Shown here: in pieces, positions 16,201 through 24,560 of the stretch | Layout: every line of letters begins with the position of its first letter | Position numbering within the stretch: the first letter of the stretch is position 1 | The notes under the pieces: model-generated | Databases searched by the model: none | What the model saw: the letters and a program-made list of their open reading frames with translations, nothing else | What the model was told of the DNA's origin: nothing | Position numbers and translations under genes: made by a program | Source: an uncultured Verrucomicrobiota bacterium | GTDB lineage: Bacteria > Verrucomicrobiota > Verrucomicrobiia > Limisphaerales > UBA9464 | Assembly (NCBI GenBank): GCA_903939515.1 | Contig: CAJAHH010000073.1 | Location: 1-40,796, forward strand | DNA: 40,796 nucleotides | Direction: 5' to 3'

Positions 16201-17905
16201 ACGGGTTGAGGCCAAGGCGCAGTTCTTCGGTGTCCGGAATGCCATCGCCATCGGAATCGCTGCTCTGAGTCAGTTCAGCCAAATCGGAGACGCCATCACC
16301 GTCGGAATCGGGAGAGAGCGGATTGAGGAACATGCGGAGTTCGATACCGTCCTCCAATCCGTCTTGGTCGGTGTCCGGGACGACGGAATTCAGGCCCAAC
16401 GCAACCTCGGTGGAATCGTCGACGCCATCTTGGTCGCCATCGATCCGTGCCCGGATTCCGGCCGCGGCCTGGAAGCCGGCGCTCAGGGTGAAGAGATTGG
16501 TCTGGGGAGTGGATTGGGCCGCCACGGCCGGGGTACCCCAGCCGACTGCATTGTCAGCGGCCGTCAGTGCCAACGAATAGCCCGCACCGGCGCTGATTGC
16601 CACGGCTGGCGGCATCCGGGGCGGCGCCGGGACTTGCTTCAAGGCCGTGTCACCCCAGGCCATAATGAATCCCTCCCGGGATAGGGCGAGGGTATGGTAG
16701 TCGCCGGCGGCAATCCGGGCGATGCGAGGAAGGTTGGCGGGAATTGCAGCCTGTCCTCGGTCGTTGGATCCCCAGCAGACCACGGTTCCATCGAATTTCA
16801 GGGCCACGGTATGGGCGGCGCCAGCGGCGATGGCCACCACTCCGGAAAGTCCGGCCGGCACTGCCGATTGCAGGCTGCTGTTGTCGCCCCAACAGACGAC
16901 AGTGCCGTCGGGGCGCAGGGCCACCGAGTGGAAATGTCCCGCGGCCACGGCGATGGCTTCCGTCAATTCTGGCGGAACGGCCGTTTGTCCGTAACGCGTG
17001 TCGCCCCAGGCTCGGACCATTCCATTGGTTAAAATAGCCAGGGTGTGGAAGGCCCCTGCGGAGACAGTCTGAACTGGAGGCAGGCTATTGGGGGTACTGA
17101 GCTGGCCGAGGGTGTTGGTTCCCCATCCCCAAAGTTTTCCATTAGAATCGAGGGCATAGCCGTGGACGAAGCCCCGGGCGACGGCGACGGCGGTGGTCAA
17201 TTTCGGGGGAGTGGAGCCGACTTCGCGTCCCCAAACCACGAGTTCACCGGACGGTCTCGGAAACTCCCTCAAAGGACGGACTCCCAAGACATCAATGCGG
17301 GTCCCTTTGGGTTCGCGCTGAAGGGTGCTCTCCAATTGAGCCTCCAGCGTGTAACGACCGGATTCTGGGCGTTCGACGCCGAAAAAAACCAGGTTCACAT
17401 TGGTTTGGCCGGTCAGGGACTTGCCGTCCCGGTACCACTGGTAGGTGGTGTAATTGGTGAGGATGGTGATGTTGGTGGTGTAGGTCGGGGCGCTTCCGTC
17501 CGGCGGGGGATCGTTGGTGACGATCGTGATGTTGGTCTTGAGCGAGAGGGGTTTGAGTGAAAGCGGGCGCAGTCGCAACAAATCGCCGCTGAGCAACTGT
17601 CGATCCCGGTCGACGGTCTGAAACAGGGGGATGCTGGTCTTGTCGCGGGGCAGCGTGTTGGCTGTGAATTCCGCGAGGTCGTTGGCTCCATCGCCATCGG
17701 TGTCGGCCACGAAGGGATCGCTGCCGAAGCGCAGTTCGAGGACATCGCTCAGCCCGTCCCCGTCAGAATCCGGTTCGGGGAATGCTTTGGCTCGGAACGA
17801 GTGCGTGGGGTTCGCACCTAAAAGTGCGAGGCTCACGCAGAATCCCCCAATGAGCGCCGGAAGCATTCTTATCGAAAGGTAAGGAAATAGTGGTAGCAAG
17901 CGCAT
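13274..17905 (-). CDS. Large exported RCC1 / type-3 calcium-repeat / Ig-like protein
   Basis: This 1543-residue modular protein has an N-terminal signal peptide (hydrophobic stretch ending near residue 32, before THSFRAKA). It alternates Asp-rich calcium-binding repeats of the DSDGDGLSD type with RCC1 beta-propeller blocks built from the motif V-x-A-W-G-D-x-x-x-G-Q-x-x-x-P. Each RCC1 block has six or seven blades. Roughly: Ca repeats 44-85, Ig-like segment 95-205, RCC1 215-480, Ca repeats 490-600, a Pro/Gly/Thr linker and second Ig-like segment 620-710, RCC1 720-970, Ca repeats, RCC1 and Ca repeats. A C-terminal beta domain ends TLEVPEESRFFRLISP, common in verrucomicrobial surface proteins. 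Probably an extracellular or surface protein stabilised by Ca2+. Its partner is unknown. The alternative start is M14 (17866). Confidence 0.88.
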   Translation of the reverse strand: MRLLPLFPYLSIRMLPALIGGFCVSLALLGANPTHSFRAKAFPEPDSDGDGLSDVLELRFGSDPFVADTDGDGANDLAEFTANTLPRDKTSIPLFQTVDRDRQLLSGDLLRLRPLSLKPLSLKTNITIVTNDPPPDGSAPTYTTNITILTNYTTYQWYRDGKSLTGQTNVNLVFFGVERPESGRYTLEAQLESTLQREPKGTRIDVLGVRPLREFPRPSGELVVWGREVGSTPPKLTTAVAVARGFVHGYALDSNGKLWGWGTNTLGQLSTPNSLPPVQTVSAGAFHTLAILTNGMVRAWGDTRYGQTAVPPELTEAIAVAAGHFHSVALRPDGTVVCWGDNSSLQSAVPAGLSGVVAIAAGAAHTVALKFDGTVVCWGSNDRGQAAIPANLPRIARIAAGDYHTLALSREGFIMAWGDTALKQVPAPPRMPPAVAISAGAGYSLALTAADNAVGWGTPAVAAQSTPQTNLFTLSAGFQAAAGIRARIDGDQDGVDDSTEVALGLNSVVPDTDQDGLEDGIELRMFLNPLSPDSDGDGVSDLAELTQSSDSDGDGIPDTEELRLGLNPLDPDSDSDGSPDGAELAAGTNPSSDESYPVFALLERDRQVLAGDRLVLRAVALKPATATAAVVPPPVVLPPTPPVDPNADPGTDPGTDPGTGTGGSITNSPPTPPVVAAKAPSFQWFRDGKALAGQTNANLVLHDILPEEGGIYRLEASLDATTRIQTSRNLRVEVLRFPRSPSPERIVGTVVAWGDDTFGQTTLPGNIGLVTAVAAGFGHSLALRTNGTVVAWGQDSQGQARIPTDLSSVVAIAAGAAHSVALTAAGQVICWGDNTWGQATVPAGLTNAMAIAAGDLHTLALDRNGKIWAWGDATAGQTNLNGRTGTRILAGATASGWTSTSGQFRTVGRPGLTNLTGIVGFASREDQGLLLHRNGAVTATPGSAGNPSREATPALNIATTASIGAAVTPDGSVTVWGDTNALAWRVPTGLKRIEQLAGGAHHLVALQRLPDADTDGLADSVERANGSDPADPDSDNDGLEDGIENRLGSSPSLADTDGDGLGDRTELQNGFDPAIATERPDGWLGLEPSIALRSFALGGEGYRLQGSQDGVVWGDLEELHRETNGWSRRFTNTLPAQAFYRLQGPDRSNADQGLIKGSVLAWGDSSLGQTSVPKSLGTLRQISAGTWHTLALQTNGTVVAWGDSTDGKLSVPNTLQSVVAVAAGGNHSLALDADGHVTGWGRNTSGQATAPVFSAPVTAIAAGGDYSLALLADGTVTAWGTNYNGQLNIPSGLQNVRAIAAGWSHAIALLDGGTVVCWGNNRAGQCVVPAGLKNVVAVTAGDSHTVVLCADGSVVAWGGNGDGQLRIPAGLERVVAIQAGYNHTVALRDSGELVSWGGDSAGSLLIPDSANGALLFSAGGFHTVAALQPRDTDGDGLDDRYELLIGTSPETADTDGDGLPDGQELQFGYNPLRPTEAVDGAVILAPALRIVRFTLGTQTYRLQSSTNLSTWSDIRDPIRNVNGFSTLTLEVPEESRFFRLISP

Positions 17906-18073
17906 GGGAATGGTTCGTAGTGCCGCTTTTTCCCCCTTTCAGTGGTGTAAGGGAGAGTAGCGATGTTCGAGGGATGGGTCTTAGCAGCACGATGAACGCC
18001 GAACTCCACCGCACAAAGAAACTTTTGGTGACGATTTTTGGTCGAATGCCGAAGTTGTTGAATGGGGATCTGC

Positions 18074-18496
18074 CTACTGGGTCACGTTCAGCACTTTGAC
18101 GCCCTCGGTGGATGAGGGATCAATGGCGTTCATTGCGTTGATCGCAGTGGTGGCGGTGCTCATGTCCGCATCTTGCATCAGGGCTTTGAGGTCCGGAAGC
18201 GCCGCCTTGGCCGCAGGTCCGATCTGGCAGAGTGCGTAGGCGGCCAGGCGGCGGATCACTGTGTCGTCTGATTTGAGTAACGGGATGATGTCCTTAACCG
18301 CAGAAGCGGAGTTTGGGCCTCCGGCGGCGAGTTCGCTCAGTGCATTGGCCTGAGCATCGGTGCCACCCTTGAGTTGAGCCACCTGAGCGGGCACATCGAC
18401 CGCCTTGGCGGCGTCCTCAGATTTTCCACAGCCGGCAGTGAGCAGAAGCAACGACACCGCAGCAATTGCGCCTTGGCAGGCCAAACGGGAGATCAT
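18074..18496 (-). CDS. Small HEAT-repeat lipoprotein
   Basis: This 140-residue protein has a lipoprotein signal: MISRLACQGAIAAVSLLLLTAGC, with the lipobox LTAGC and the lipidated Cys at residue 23. The mature part contains HEAT/PBS-type helical repeats (LKSDDTVIRRLAAYALCQIGPAAKAALPDL and a second unit after it), suggesting a protein-binding scaffold on the periplasmic face. It lies between the RCC1 protein and the CRTAC1 gene on the same strand, with gaps of 168 and 92 bases. The function is unknown, and so is whether it belongs with either neighbour. Confidence 0.8.
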   Translation of the reverse strand: MISRLACQGAIAAVSLLLLTAGCGKSEDAAKAVDVPAQVAQLKGGTDAQANALSELAAGGPNSASAVKDIIPLLKSDDTVIRRLAAYALCQIGPAAKAALPDLKALMQDADMSTATTAINAMNAIDPSSTEGVKVLNVTQ

Positions 18497-18588
18497 GACA
18501 AGCAGTGTATCGAGACCGATGAAGGGGTCAAATTCCGTCTTGGGCGTGTGCCGGAATCTGGCTTATCGCGATAGAGAAATTGAAAGAC

Positions 18589-20337
18589 TCACCAGGTGAA
18601 GGCTTTAGGCGCTGGGGTGCCGCGTCCGGCTTCGATGCGGTGACTGCGCTGGGAGTCCAGTACACCGAAGTCCTCGGCAGTCCCATCCGGCCACCGGACC
18701 CAGAGGTGTCCTTTCCGCGCCGCGCCCAGACCAAAGTGGACCCGAGGGTCGCCACTGGAGCAGTAGCCCTGGTTGGGTTGGTGACTCCGCCATTGGACTC
18801 CGGTCTCGGACTCGAGGCGTAGAATCGCGTTGCGCGGGTTCAAGCCGCGTCGTCCGTGCAATTCAATCTGGATCCAAGCCCGGTCGGTCGCGCTGATGTT
18901 GCGCAGCAAGTGCACTGGGCCATCTCGATTAATCACGACCAAATCTTGCAAGCCGTCGTTGTCAAGATCGCCTGCGGCCAGTCCGCGGCTGGTGGCTTCC
19001 AGCAATGGGGTTGTCCCTCCTTCGGGCAAGACTACGGCAAAACGCCCACCTCCCAGGCCTCGGTTCAAAGAATTGCCCTCCGCAAACGGGTCGCTGGATG
19101 CCGAGTGGGTTCCAGTTCCCAGTCGGACCCGTCCATTGGCGACGTAGAGGTCTAATTGGCCGTCATTGTCGAAATCGGTGACACTCACACCGAAACCGGT
19201 GTGAGGAAGGCTTCCTGCCATCGGTCCATCGTGAGTGACGGCGTCGACGAACAGACCGGCCTGATTGCGGAAGAATCCGTTGCCCTCTCCGACCAAGTGG
19301 GTCACGAAAAGATCAAGCCACCCCCGCTGTTCGAGATCCACGGCAACGACGCCCATTCCAGCTCGTGGAATCCCCATGGAATTGAGCGCGCATCCCCGCA
19401 GCGGGGCATCCTCCTCAAAGTGCCATTGGCCCCGGTTCAGCCAGAGTTGGTTGGGGGTGGCGTCATTGGCCACGAAGAGGTCGATCCGGCCGTCGTGATC
19501 GAAATCGCCCGTGGCGACACCGAGGCCATTGCCGTAGGCGCGATCCAGACCGGCGGCGGTGGTGAGGTCTTCAAACGTGCCGTCCCCTCGGTTGCGGAAG
19601 AGGACTGTTGGGGTCGCTGCGTTGTAATTGCGGGGCGAGCAGTAGTCCCGTCGGCCGCCGTCGGAGAAACACTCCATTTCGATATTCGGGGACCAGCGCA
19701 CGTAGTTGACCACCATGAGGTCGAGGTCGCCGTCTTGATCGACATCCACGAATGCCGCACTGGTGCTGAAGCGGTTAACGGCCACCCCGGCTCCAGCCGT
19801 GACGTCTTCGAAGGTTCCGTTGCCGCGATTCCGGTAAAGCCGGTTGGAGCCGACTTGGGTGACATAGAGGTCCTCTCGGCCGTCGCCATCGTAATCGCCG
19901 ACCGTGCAACCAATCCCGTAGCCGGAGGGACAGGCTAGGCCGGCTGCGGCAGTGACATCCTCAAAACGCCACTGGCCGAGGTTGCGGTAAAGCCGGTGAG
20001 CCGGGGCGGCGGGTCGATCCGGATCCAGCGATCCTCCATCGACGCAAAATACATCCAGAAGACCATCGCCATCGTAGTCGAGGAGTCCGACGCCCCCGCT
20101 TTCCATCTCTGGGAGCCAGAACCGGCCGGAGGCTCCAGAATGGTGAATGAACGAAAGACCGCTGCCGCTGACGATGTTGGTGAACCAAGGGTGGGCCGGG
20201 TTTCGGTGGGTGGACGCCAGTTCGCTGGTCTTTGTTAACGCCCGATCGGCGGGTTCACGAGAGCAACCGAACAACAGAGCGACCACAACAGCCAGGACTC
20301 CCCATCGCAGCCGACCGAGAAACTGGGAGGTATTCAT
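18589..20337 (-). CDS. CRTAC1-family lipoprotein with FG-GAP repeats and ASPIC/UnbV domain
   Basis: This 582-residue exported protein begins with a lipoprotein signal (VLAVVVALLFGCSREP). A seven-bladed propeller of FG-GAP/VCBS repeats follows; each repeat carries a Ca-binding loop such as DYDGDGLLDVFCVDGG, DYDGDGREDLYV, DVDQDGDLDLMV, DFDHDGRIDLFV, DFDNDGQLDLYV and DLDNDGLQDLVV. The C-terminal ASPIC/UnbV domain ends WVRWPDGTAEDFGVL. The start at 20337 is chosen because its ATG overlaps the stop of the TPR gene (ATGA), indicating translational coupling; the TTG/ATG-like extension upstream lies inside that gene. CRTAC1-type proteins are abundant in PVC and acidobacterial genomes and are often paired with TPR proteins. 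The partner and role are not known. Confidence 0.9.
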   Translation of the reverse strand: MNTSQFLGRLRWGVLAVVVALLFGCSREPADRALTKTSELASTHRNPAHPWFTNIVSGSGLSFIHHSGASGRFWLPEMESGGVGLLDYDGDGLLDVFCVDGGSLDPDRPAAPAHRLYRNLGQWRFEDVTAAAGLACPSGYGIGCTVGDYDGDGREDLYVTQVGSNRLYRNRGNGTFEDVTAGAGVAVNRFSTSAAFVDVDQDGDLDLMVVNYVRWSPNIEMECFSDGGRRDYCSPRNYNAATPTVLFRNRGDGTFEDLTTAAGLDRAYGNGLGVATGDFDHDGRIDLFVANDATPNQLWLNRGQWHFEEDAPLRGCALNSMGIPRAGMGVVAVDLEQRGWLDLFVTHLVGEGNGFFRNQAGLFVDAVTHDGPMAGSLPHTGFGVSVTDFDNDGQLDLYVANGRVRLGTGTHSASSDPFAEGNSLNRGLGGGRFAVVLPEGGTTPLLEATSRGLAAGDLDNDGLQDLVVINRDGPVHLLRNISATDRAWIQIELHGRRGLNPRNAILRLESETGVQWRSHQPNQGYCSSGDPRVHFGLGAARKGHLWVRWPDGTAEDFGVLDSQRSHRIEAGRGTPAPKAFTW

Positions 20338-21773
20338 GGCGTACGTTCTCCGCTTTGGGCGGCCAGCCATCGCAGCACATCCATCGAGCGCTGCGATCCC
20401 CTGGAGTCTCCGGTCGCGGCTTGGATTTCAGCCAGGAGACGCAAGGCGGGAACGAGTGCGGGTTGGATCTCCAGAGCCTTGTTCAACAAGGCCATGGCGG
20501 GCGCGCCTTCATGCAAATTACGCCACCGGATGGTGGCCGCCTCGAGCAGGATCTCGGCGTTGGCAGGATCGCAGCGTGAGGCCTCTTCGAGAGCCAAAAG
20601 CGCTTCGGAATCGTGTTCGGCGGCGAGGTGGGCGTTGGCTAGCGCCAGATGGGATTGGGCGAGACGCGGAGCCAGGTGAACCGCTTCACGTGCCTCTGAA
20701 AGTGCGGCTTCCTGGTTGCCCAGTTGGGCGTGGGCGTGAGAGCGGGTGATGCGCAGAGCCACTGCCTTGGGATCTGCAGTCGAGAGCGGGTCCAGCAAGG
20801 CGAGGGTTTTCTGAGGTTGGCCGGATCGGTTGAGAGCCACGCCCAGTTGATTGAGCAGTCCTGGGTGATTGGGATGAAAGGGTCGGATGCGCTCCAGCAA
20901 TGCCACCGCACCCTCCGGTCGTCCCAACGCCGACAGGGCCTCGGCTTGCTGGAAGACTCCCGGCAGCAAACGGACTTGCTCAGGTGCGGCCTCCGCCCAG
21001 GGGTCGGGCATGGGTTGTCGAGCTTCTCCGGTCCCTGCGGCTATGGCCAAACGCGCTTCGTTGGTCCGCCCGAGCGAGCGGAGAATTTGGCCGAGCAAGT
21101 AGAAGGCGGGTTTGGATCCCGGATCCAGACGGAGTGCCTGCTCCGCCAGCGGCAGGGCTTGCTTGGCTTCACCACGCCGGAAATGAATTTCCGCCAAACC
21201 GAGGGCCCCTCGGGATTCCTTGGGAGCCAGTCGCGTCAGGGTGGCAAAGGCGTGTTCAGCGGGTTGCAATTCACCGGCTCGAAGGCTGGATTCTCCGACC
21301 CGGTACCAGATGGGGGCAAAGCCCGGAAAGCGTTGGGCCAATTCTCGAAATTCCCGCAGAGATCCGGGGCCGTCCGAGAGCTCTTGTAGAGCGGCCGCAG
21401 CGTACATTGGGGCCAGGGGTTCATCCGGATCCAAAACAGCCGTTGCCTGGAAGGCCAATCTGGAGTCGTTCCATAGGCCGTTGGCGGCCAGGGCAATTCC
21501 GAGTTGGGCTCGAGCTGTGGCGTCGCGGGGTTGGGCCTTAGCGGCGGCAACCAAGGTCTGAACGTGGGCACGAACCGCCGGATCTAGGGCGGGGTCTGAG
21601 GCAGGATCACCGACGGCCGGTGGATCCGCTCGACGGCACGCACCCAGCAAAAACAAAACCGACACCACCAGGATCGTAAACCCTGGGCGAAACCCTGGGT
21701 TCAGACTTGGGCTGAGGGTGTCGGTGGGAGAACCCGGAATACGGTCTAAAGGTTGGCCGGAGATTGGATTCAT
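20334..21773 (-). CDS. TPR-repeat lipoprotein coupled to the CRTAC1 gene
   Basis: This 479-residue protein has a lipobox (LFLLGAC, Cys46) after an unusually long, roughly 30-residue, polar leader. About ten tetratricopeptide repeats follow, for example ARAQLGIALAANGLWNDSRLAF, PAFYLLGQILRSLGRTNEARLA and PGLLNQLGVALNRSGQPQKTLALL. Such repeats form a superhelical protein-binding scaffold. Its stop codon overlaps the CRTAC1 start by four bases (ATGA), so the two are almost certainly made together and may form a complex in the periplasm. The gene starts 72 bases after the prepilin-like gene on the same strand, so all three may be in one transcript. Confidence 0.87.
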   Translation of the reverse strand: MNPISGQPLDRIPGSPTDTLSPSLNPGFRPGFTILVVSVLFLLGACRRADPPAVGDPASDPALDPAVRAHVQTLVAAAKAQPRDATARAQLGIALAANGLWNDSRLAFQATAVLDPDEPLAPMYAAAALQELSDGPGSLREFRELAQRFPGFAPIWYRVGESSLRAGELQPAEHAFATLTRLAPKESRGALGLAEIHFRRGEAKQALPLAEQALRLDPGSKPAFYLLGQILRSLGRTNEARLAIAAGTGEARQPMPDPWAEAAPEQVRLLPGVFQQAEALSALGRPEGAVALLERIRPFHPNHPGLLNQLGVALNRSGQPQKTLALLDPLSTADPKAVALRITRSHAHAQLGNQEAALSEAREAVHLAPRLAQSHLALANAHLAAEHDSEALLALEEASRCDPANAEILLEAATIRWRNLHEGAPAMALLNKALEIQPALVPALRLLAEIQAATGDSRGSQRSMDVLRWLAAQSGERTP

Positions 21774-21845
21774 TCACCGGTGCCGGAGGCGGTGTGCGCC
21801 GCCGGCCCGGGGTTGAGGTTGCACGAGGGATTGTTCCCGGTGCAA

Positions 21846-22694
21846 TTAGCGGGTCGGATTGATCTCCTTCACGGAGCTGCGTTCCTGGAGCCAGGCCACA
21901 TCCAAATTGTTGGGAGACGCGATGCCAAGCGAGAGGGCTTGGCCGAAGCGCAGGATCGGGCGGGTGCGTCCGTCAACCCACTTGCGGATCTCGGAGTGAC
22001 CATCGATGAAGGAGAGGCCACCGGCGCCATTGTGGTAACTGGCCGGGAAATCGACGATAGTGAAGGCGGTCCGTTGTTCGGGATCGTACCCGGCCATATT
22101 CACGGCAAACCATCCGTCGTTGATGCTGTCTTCGCGTTCATCGAGGAAGACCCAAGTACCGGACGCTTTCTGGATCTGGGAGAGCTTCTTGAACTGGGTG
22201 TAGCCGCCGGTGAAAGGTCCGCCTCGTTCGCCCAAATAGCCATTCATGGAGATCGAACGGACCCGTTCATCCCCCGTCTTGCCCTTGGAGCGGCTGCGGT
22301 CAGCGGGGCACTTGTAAACCCCCGCCGCTCCGGCGTATTTGCCGAGCTGGGAGTTCATGAGCATGACGCGGTTGGTGTTGTCCGCGGTGTAGGCCGTGTT
22401 GTTCAGCCAACCCACGCACCAGGTGACGTTGGTTTGTGCCAAGGTGGTCCCGCCGTCGAGGTTGCCTGGGAGGACATCTCGGTTGTCTCCGCAGTAGAGC
22501 TGGTAGGCCAAGGCCATTTGCTTGCCATTGCTCATGCATTGAATGCCTTGAGCCTTGGATTTTGCTTTGGCCAGTGAGGGTAGAAGCATGCCGGCGAGGA
22601 TCGCGATGATCGCGATGACAACCAGCAGCTCGATGAGGGTAAATGCCGAAGAGCGCTTCTGGACAGCGCTTCTGGACGGATTGGTGTGACGCAT
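21846..22694 (-). CDS. Prepilin-like protein with N-terminal methylation motif and H-x9-DG domain
   Basis: This 282-residue protein is a type II secretion/pilin-like protein of the kind greatly expanded in PVC bacteria (DUF1559 relatives). The start at 22694 ([17 protein letters not shown]) places the [20 protein letters not shown] transmembrane helix immediately after the cleavage site. The residue before the cleaved Phe is Ala rather than the usual Gly, which may affect prepilin peptidase processing. Near the C-terminus H-x9-DG is present in [12 protein letters not shown], the family hallmark. The frame stays open further upstream but shows no coding character there. It precedes the TPR and CRTAC1 genes and may share their transcript. 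Its substrate or role, pilus or surface protein, is unknown. Confidence 0.9.
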   Translation of the reverse strand: MRHTNPSRSAVQKRSSAFTLIELLVVIAIIAILAGMLLPSLAKAKSKAQGIQCMSNGKQMALAYQLYCGDNRDVLPGNLDGGTTLAQTNVTWCVGWLNNTAYTADNTNRVMLMNSQLGKYAGAAGVYKCPADRSRSKGKTGDERVRSISMNGYLGERGGPFTGGYTQFKKLSQIQKASGTWVFLDEREDSINDGWFAVNMAGYDPEQRTAFTIVDFPASYHNGAGGLSFIDGHSEIRKWVDGRTRPILRFGQALSLGIASPNNLDVAWLQERSSVKEINPTR

Positions 22695-23010
22695 CTGAAG
22701 ATTCTTTCGGGGTTCCCAATCTTTCTCTCCGGTTTCCCCATCGGACGCAAGTCCGAGTTTCTTGGGTTTACCGCTTCTTGTTGGTCGGTTCTCTCGCGGG
22801 GTGCCACAAAGGAGAGTCGGAGGCTTGTAACAGAGTGCCGGATCCGAGCGCTTTGTCAGATCGATGACCCCGTGAGAACTCTCCAAAACCGCCTCGAAAT
22901 ACCTCAAAGCAGTGAGTGCGATGGTCGGTTGTGAGCCGGCAATCGCACTCAGCGTGCGGACTGGGGTTGGACTGCTGCAGGGATCATCAATCCCGATCGG
23001 CGTGTCTGTC
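22695..23010. other. Spacer between purF end and the prepilin-like gene
   Basis: No gene, repeat or convincing terminator is seen. It must carry the prepilin promoter and leader (minus strand), but no clear boxes are visible. Confidence 0.4.
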
Positions 23011-24537
23011 TCAGAGCAACCGGGGCTGTCGCAGGGAGGCCTCCAGCTCGGAGGTGAGGGCGCCAGCTCGGGAACGACGACGTTCGATGATGTGTTTGTC
23101 GGTGGCCGGGTCGTAGTCGACAGGGTAGTTGCCGTCGTAGCAGGCCAAACAGAACGCGTTCTTGGGACGTCCCGTGGCTGCGACCATACCGTCGAGGCTC
23201 AGGTAGCCCAGGGAATCGGCATTCAGAAACCGGCGAATTTCGTCTTGCGTGTTGGTGGCCGCCATCAGCTTGCTGCGCTCCGGGAAGTCGATGCCGTACA
23301 CGCAAGGATTGATGTGGGGCGGGCAGCTCACGAGCACGTGAACTTCCTTGGCTCCAGCCTCTTTCAGGGAGGTGACCCGGGCCTTGCTGGTGGTGCCCCG
23401 GACAATGGAGTCATCCACGATCACCACGCTTTTCCCGCGCACCAAGTCGGCGATGAGGTTGAGTTTGACCCGGACGTTGAAGTCACGGATGAACTGCGAG
23501 GGTTGCAGGAAGCTTCGGCCGACGTAGTGATTCCTCACGAAGGCCATCTCGAAGGGGATACCACTTTCCAGCGAGTATCCCAGTGCAGCGCAGTTCCCTG
23601 AATCGGGCACCGGCACGATGACATCGGCCTTGATCTTGTGTTCGCGAGCCAGTTGGCGGCCCATCTCCACACGCACCTTGTAGACGTTGCGGTTGGCGAT
23701 GTTGGAATCGGGTCGGGCGAAATAGACGTACTCGAAGACGCAGAAGGCTTCGCGTCGGGGAGTCGGAAAGGCCTGGATGCTGTGAACGCCCTCGGAGTTG
23801 ATGATGACGATCTCACCCGGTTCGATGTCCCGGACGTACTTGGCTTGGATCAGGTCAAAAGCGCAGGTCTCTGAAGCCAACACGAAGGCTCCGTTGTCCA
23901 TACGACCGAGGGCCAGCGGGCGGAAGCCGTGGGGGTCGCGGGCTCCGATCAGTTCGTTTTCAGTGAGAATGACCAGCGAATAAGCACCTTCGATGCGGCG
24001 CATGGTCTCGATCAAGGCACTCTCGTGCCCATCGCGGGCGGGTTGGGCCAAGAGATGCAGGATGATCTCGCTGTCCACCGTGGTCTGGAAAATGGATCCG
24101 CTGGCCTCGAGTTCCTCGCGCAGTTGAGCCGCGTTGGTGAGGTTGCCGTTGTGGCCGATGGCGATGCGTCCCTTGGCGCAGTCCACGGTCAGGGGTTGGG
24201 CGTTGACGATGTTCGACGAACCGGTGGTCGAATAGCGCGTGTGCCCAATGCCGGTATGGCCTACCAGACGATGTAGAATATCGCTGGTGAAGACCTGTGG
24301 CACCAGGCCCATGCCTCGGTGGATATTGAAGGTCTTGCCGTCGGTGGTGACGATGCCCGCGCTCTCCTGCCCGCGGTGCTGAAGGGCGTAGAGGCCATAG
24401 TAGGTCAGTTCGGCGGCATTCGGATGCCCATGGATGCCAAAGACCCCGCAGTAATGCTTCGGATGGTGTTGCACGAGACGCTTGGAGAGTCCGGAAGCCG
24501 GCGTCGAAGGCAAAGGGCTTTTTTGCACCATCGTCAT
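23011..24537 (-). CDS. purF: Amidophosphoribosyltransferase
   Basis: This 508-residue enzyme performs the first committed step of purine synthesis, transferring glutamine amide nitrogen to PRPP. The N-terminal Ntn-hydrolase begins at Cys30 ([14 protein letters not shown]), so a 29-residue propeptide is probably removed. The PRPP-binding loop [13 protein letters not shown] is intact. The late cysteines (CPPHINPC and [10 protein letters not shown]) match the Fe-S-containing PurF subtype found in Bacillus. The start at 24537 is preferred over the long upstream frame, which runs into the kinase coding region without family similarity; an ATG at 24531 is also possible. It begins 23 bases after the kinase stop, so purF may lie at the end of the sigma/kinase operon. 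Confidence 0.95.
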   Translation of the reverse strand: MTMVQKSPLPSTPASGLSKRLVQHHPKHYCGVFGIHGHPNAAELTYYGLYALQHRGQESAGIVTTDGKTFNIHRGMGLVPQVFTSDILHRLVGHTGIGHTRYSTTGSSNIVNAQPLTVDCAKGRIAIGHNGNLTNAAQLREELEASGSIFQTTVDSEIILHLLAQPARDGHESALIETMRRIEGAYSLVILTENELIGARDPHGFRPLALGRMDNGAFVLASETCAFDLIQAKYVRDIEPGEIVIINSEGVHSIQAFPTPRREAFCVFEYVYFARPDSNIANRNVYKVRVEMGRQLAREHKIKADVIVPVPDSGNCAALGYSLESGIPFEMAFVRNHYVGRSFLQPSQFIRDFNVRVKLNLIADLVRGKSVVIVDDSIVRGTTSKARVTSLKEAGAKEVHVLVSCPPHINPCVYGIDFPERSKLMAATNTQDEIRRFLNADSLGYLSLDGMVAATGRPKNAFCLACYDGNYPVDYDPATDKHIIERRRSRAGALTSELEASLRQPRLL

Positions 24538-24560
24538 CCGAGGGGCGTGAGGCGACGGGT

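Noticed and set aside
19926-19936. AGGGACAGGCT in the CRTAC1 gene
   Set aside because: It matches the 11-mer but lacks the TTA and C flanks and encodes an ordinary segment of the protein, so it may be coincidence.
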